From the NCBI GenBank assembly GCA_017420455.1, contig JAFOJB010000593.1, forward strand, positions 1-6,339: a stretch of DNA of 6,339 bases, read 5' to 3'. Positions 5,452-6,339 of the stretch are shown piece by piece. Both the position numbers and the translations under genes were made by a program. The notes under the pieces are model-generated. The model worked only from the letters and a program-made list of their open reading frames with translations. It had not been told where the DNA came from and made no database searches. This DNA comes from Blautia sp. (GTDB taxonomy: Bacteria > Bacillota > Clostridia > Lachnospirales > Lachnospiraceae). The number at the start of each line of letters is the position of its first letter. The stretch's first letter is position 1.

Positions 5452-6249
5452 TCAGCCTCTGGACTTGCCGCCGGAGACGTTGATGGTCGTTCCGGTGATG
5501 TAGCTCGCCCTGTCGGATACCAGGAAAGCGACTGTGTTGCCGACCTCGTCCAGCTTGCCGTCACGGCCCAGCGGAATGGTCTTGCTGTAGTCAGTGGAAA
5601 GATTCTCAGGCTTTACGCCGCGGGTATAAGCCAGGGCTTCGTTATAAGCGGGGGTACGCAGGCCGGTCGCTTCCATGATGCCGGGGGCAACTGCCAGGAC
5701 GCGGATGTTGTATTTGCCCAGCTCCTTGGCCCAGGATCTTGTGAAGCTGTCGCAGGCTCCCTTTGTGGCGGAGTATGCTGACTGGCCCTGAGAACCTTCT
5801 TTACCGGACTCGGAAGACATGTTGAGGATCACGCCGCCGCCCTGCTTCAGCATGACTCTGGCGCAGGCCTGGGCTACCAGGAAGAGGCCCTTGACGTTGA
5901 CGCCGAACATCTTGTCAAAGGAGTCAACGCTGAGTTCGTACTCGGGATGCTCGCCCTGTACATCGACCAGCAGGCGGGGCATGTTGATGCCGGCGTTATT
6001 GACGACCGCGTCGATGGTGCCGTATTTCGCGACGACCGCGTCTGCCATGGCCTGGACACTTGCGGGATCTGTTACGTTACATGCTACGCAGTAAGCTCCG
6101 TCGATCTCATCTCCGGTCTTGACGCTCATATCAACGATGACCGCGTTGGCGCCGGCTGCCTGGAGGCAGCTGACTACGTGTTTGCCGATACCGGACGCGC
6201 CGCCTGTGACGATAACAACTTTGCCTTCAAGATTTAACCAGTTACTCAT
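5452..6249 (-). CDS. srlD: Sorbitol-6-phosphate 2-dehydrogenase, short-chain dehydrogenase/reductase
   Basis: A 265-residue classical SDR enzyme. The nucleotide-binding motif TGGASGIG lies at 15-22, and Asp40 at the end of the second beta strand (VIVD) suggests NAD rather than NADP. The structural NNAG is at 84-87. Catalytic residues are N118, S146 (NMSSESG), Y159 and K163 (YSATK), all present. The C-terminus has the usual SDR ITGTTINVSGG segment. It would oxidise sorbitol-6-phosphate from the PTS to fructose-6-phosphate, feeding glycolysis. The fold alone does not give the substrate; that assignment rests on the adjacent gutM-srlAEB genes. The start is supported by AAAGGAGG, with GGAGG 6 nt upstream. 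It is the first gene of the operon in this window, 128 nt ahead of gutM. Confidence 0.92.
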   Translation of the reverse strand: MSNWLNLEGKVVIVTGGASGIGKHVVSCLQAAGANAVIVDMSVKTGDEIDGAYCVACNVTDPASVQAMADAVVAKYGTIDAVVNNAGINMPRLLVDVQGEHPEYELSVDSFDKMFGVNVKGLFLVAQACARVMLKQGGGVILNMSSESGKEGSQGQSAYSATKGACDSFTRSWAKELGKYNIRVLAVAPGIMEATGLRTPAYNEALAYTRGVKPENLSTDYSKTIPLGRDGKLDEVGNTVAFLVSDRASYITGTTINVSGGKSRG

Positions 6250-6286
6250 TTTTTTCCTCCTTTGTTCTTTCCGGTCTTCCGGATCC

Positions 6287-6316
6287 TTTATAACTTTCTG
6301 TTCTTTAGCGGTTTCT
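6287..6316 (-). promoter_or_regulatory. Possible -10 element and overlapping cre-like site upstream of srlD
   Basis: On the minus strand TATAAA (6292-6287) is a fair -10, but nothing near TTGACA lies 16-18 nt further upstream, as would suit an activator-dependent promoter. AGAAACCGCTAAAG (6316-6303) matches 8 of the 11 fixed positions of the CcpA cre consensus TGWAANCGNTNWCA and would cover the -35 region, a sensible place for catabolite repression. A 5-bp hairpin (6270-6283) lies just upstream of the ribosome binding site. The operon promoter could equally lie beyond the window. Confidence 0.3.
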
Positions 6317-6339
6317 CCCGGGGGCTTTTTTTGTGTTCC

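Noticed and set aside
6307..6331. Terminator of an upstream plus-strand gene at the right edge (T7 run after a GC-rich stretch)
   Set aside because: The T-run at 6325-6331 follows CCCGGGGG, but only about 3 bp can pair around it, so no credible stem forms.

Overview
The window holds one complete glucitol (sorbitol) phosphotransferase gene cluster. All six recognisable genes lie on the minus strand, so transcription runs from right to left. The consensus AGGAGG-type ribosome binding sites, the type of PTS regulator and the gene order point to a Bacillota organism, probably in the Clostridia. The moderately GC-rich coding sequence would fit a Lachnospiraceae-like lineage, but the exact taxon is inference.

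In transcription order: srlD (sorbitol-6-phosphate 2-dehydrogenase, 6249-5452), gutM (membrane-anchored operon factor, 5323-4874), srlA (EIIC, 4784-4230), srlE (EIIBC, 4111-3089) and srlB (EIIA, 2863-2489). A near-perfect 13-bp terminator hairpin at 2412-2447 closes this operon. An AT-rich regulatory stretch of about 310 bp follows, with a predicted promoter. It leads into gutR (2100-181), a 639-residue PRD-containing activator with its own terminator at 34-69. The first 90 bp upstream of srlD carry a weak -10 and a cre-like site, but the main operon promoter may lie just outside the window.

The PTS proteins would import sorbitol and phosphorylate it, passing phosphate from HPr to SrlB to Cys75 of SrlE and then to the sugar as it crosses SrlA/SrlE. 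SrlD would oxidise sorbitol-6-phosphate to fructose-6-phosphate. GutR would read PTS phosphorylation state and switch on the operon, with GutM as an accessory factor.

The system is a known type, not a new one. The unusual points are these: a four-copy 16-bp tandem repeat that starts inside the last codons of gutR and includes its stop codon; long intercistronic spacers (89-225 nt) that each hold one or two stem-loops without a U-tract; an EIIA protein lacking the HxH histidines I expect in this family; and a GutR whose EIIB-like and PRD2 domains have lost expected phosphorylatable residues. No RNA genes, CRISPR arrays, insertion sequences or origins were seen.
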